Shown: piece after piece, positions 40,391 through 40,414 of the stretch
Layout of the letters: every line of letters begins with the position of its first letter
How positions within the stretch are numbered: position 1 is the first letter of the stretch
Source: an uncultured Gilliamella sp.
GTDB taxonomy: Bacteria > Pseudomonadota > Gammaproteobacteria > Enterobacterales > Orbaceae
DNA length: 40,414 bases
Assembly: GCA_946481345.1 (NCBI GenBank)
Contig: CAMLMY010000017.1
Location: 1-40,414, forward strand
Reading direction: 5' to 3'
Position numbers and translations under genes: made by a program
The notes under the pieces: generated by a model
What the model saw: the letters and a program-made list of their open reading frames with translations, nothing else
Databases searched by the model: none
What the model was told of the DNA's origin: nothing

Positions 40391-40414
40391 TTAAGCATCG
40401 TTCCAGCTATCTCT
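40391..40414 (-). CDS. Possible C-terminal end of a gene entering from the right edge
   Basis: Read on the minus strand, the last bases give RDSWNDA followed by TAA at 40391-40393. The position just beyond the hairpin at 40350-40373 fits a convergent gene end. Seven residues are not enough to recognise it. Confidence 0.3.
   Translation of the reverse strand, partial: RDSWNDA

Overview
The window is a strongly AT-rich bacterial chromosome segment with ordinary gammaproteobacterial housekeeping genes. Several neighbourhoods match Escherichia coli or Pasteurellaceae order: fieF-pfkA, rhlB divergent from trxA-rho, nrdD-nrdG, and nadE-glnB. The low GC, gammaproteobacterial protein sequences and mix of enterobacterial and Pasteurella-like features (YbdD, CbrA, Sxy/TfoX, a two-domain glutamine-dependent NadE) fit an insect-gut Orbaceae member such as Gilliamella. 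That placement is inference from gene content; no rRNA or other marker is present. I see no tRNA, rRNA, CRISPR array, insertion sequence or prophage.

Layout. 1-2.1 kb: the tail of a membrane protein, a gene-poor stretch with a lone terminator, an acyltransferase-3 membrane protein and a small GNAT protein. 2.3-6.2 kb (minus): murA, yajL, fieF, pfkA. 6.4-9.8 kb (plus): ybdD-like, a G3E GTPase, cbrA, carbonic anhydrase. 9.8-12.4 kb (minus): anaerobic ribonucleotide reductase nrdD-nrdG, with two well-spaced NrdR boxes upstream. 12.7-17.7 kb: gnd, rho, trxA (minus) and rhlB (plus). 17.8-22.5 kb: tfoX, an unrecognised secreted protein, nadE-glnB and aroB. 22.6-29.1 kb: the accessory locus described below. 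29.2-34.5 kb: aroF with TyrR boxes, and purL. 35.1-40.4 kb: a DUF2339/DUF3999 membrane pair, a short endonuclease V-like protein and a window-edge fragment.

The most interesting part is 22.6-29.1 kb. An operon encodes a single-domain NAD(P)H:FMN reductase, an 821-residue flavoprotein (FMN_red, covalent-FMN FMN_bind and flavocytochrome c/fumarate reductase FAD domains) and an OFA-type MFS carboxylate transporter. A divergent LysR regulator and an ApbE flavin transferase without a signal peptide complete it. The domain layout matches the two-subunit NADH:cinnamate reductase (CrdA/CrdB) known from Vibrio ruber, so the locus looks like a self-contained cytoplasmic system that uses NADH to reduce an imported alpha,beta-unsaturated carboxylate. 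The substrate cannot be read from sequence; plant hydroxycinnamates are an attractive candidate for a gut symbiont.

Regulatory DNA is unusually legible: paired NrdR boxes 31 bp apart before nrdD, paired TyrR boxes 31 bp apart before aroF (plus a possible third upstream), a C-rich rho leader that could support Rho autoregulation, and an inverted repeat between the lysR and reductase genes.
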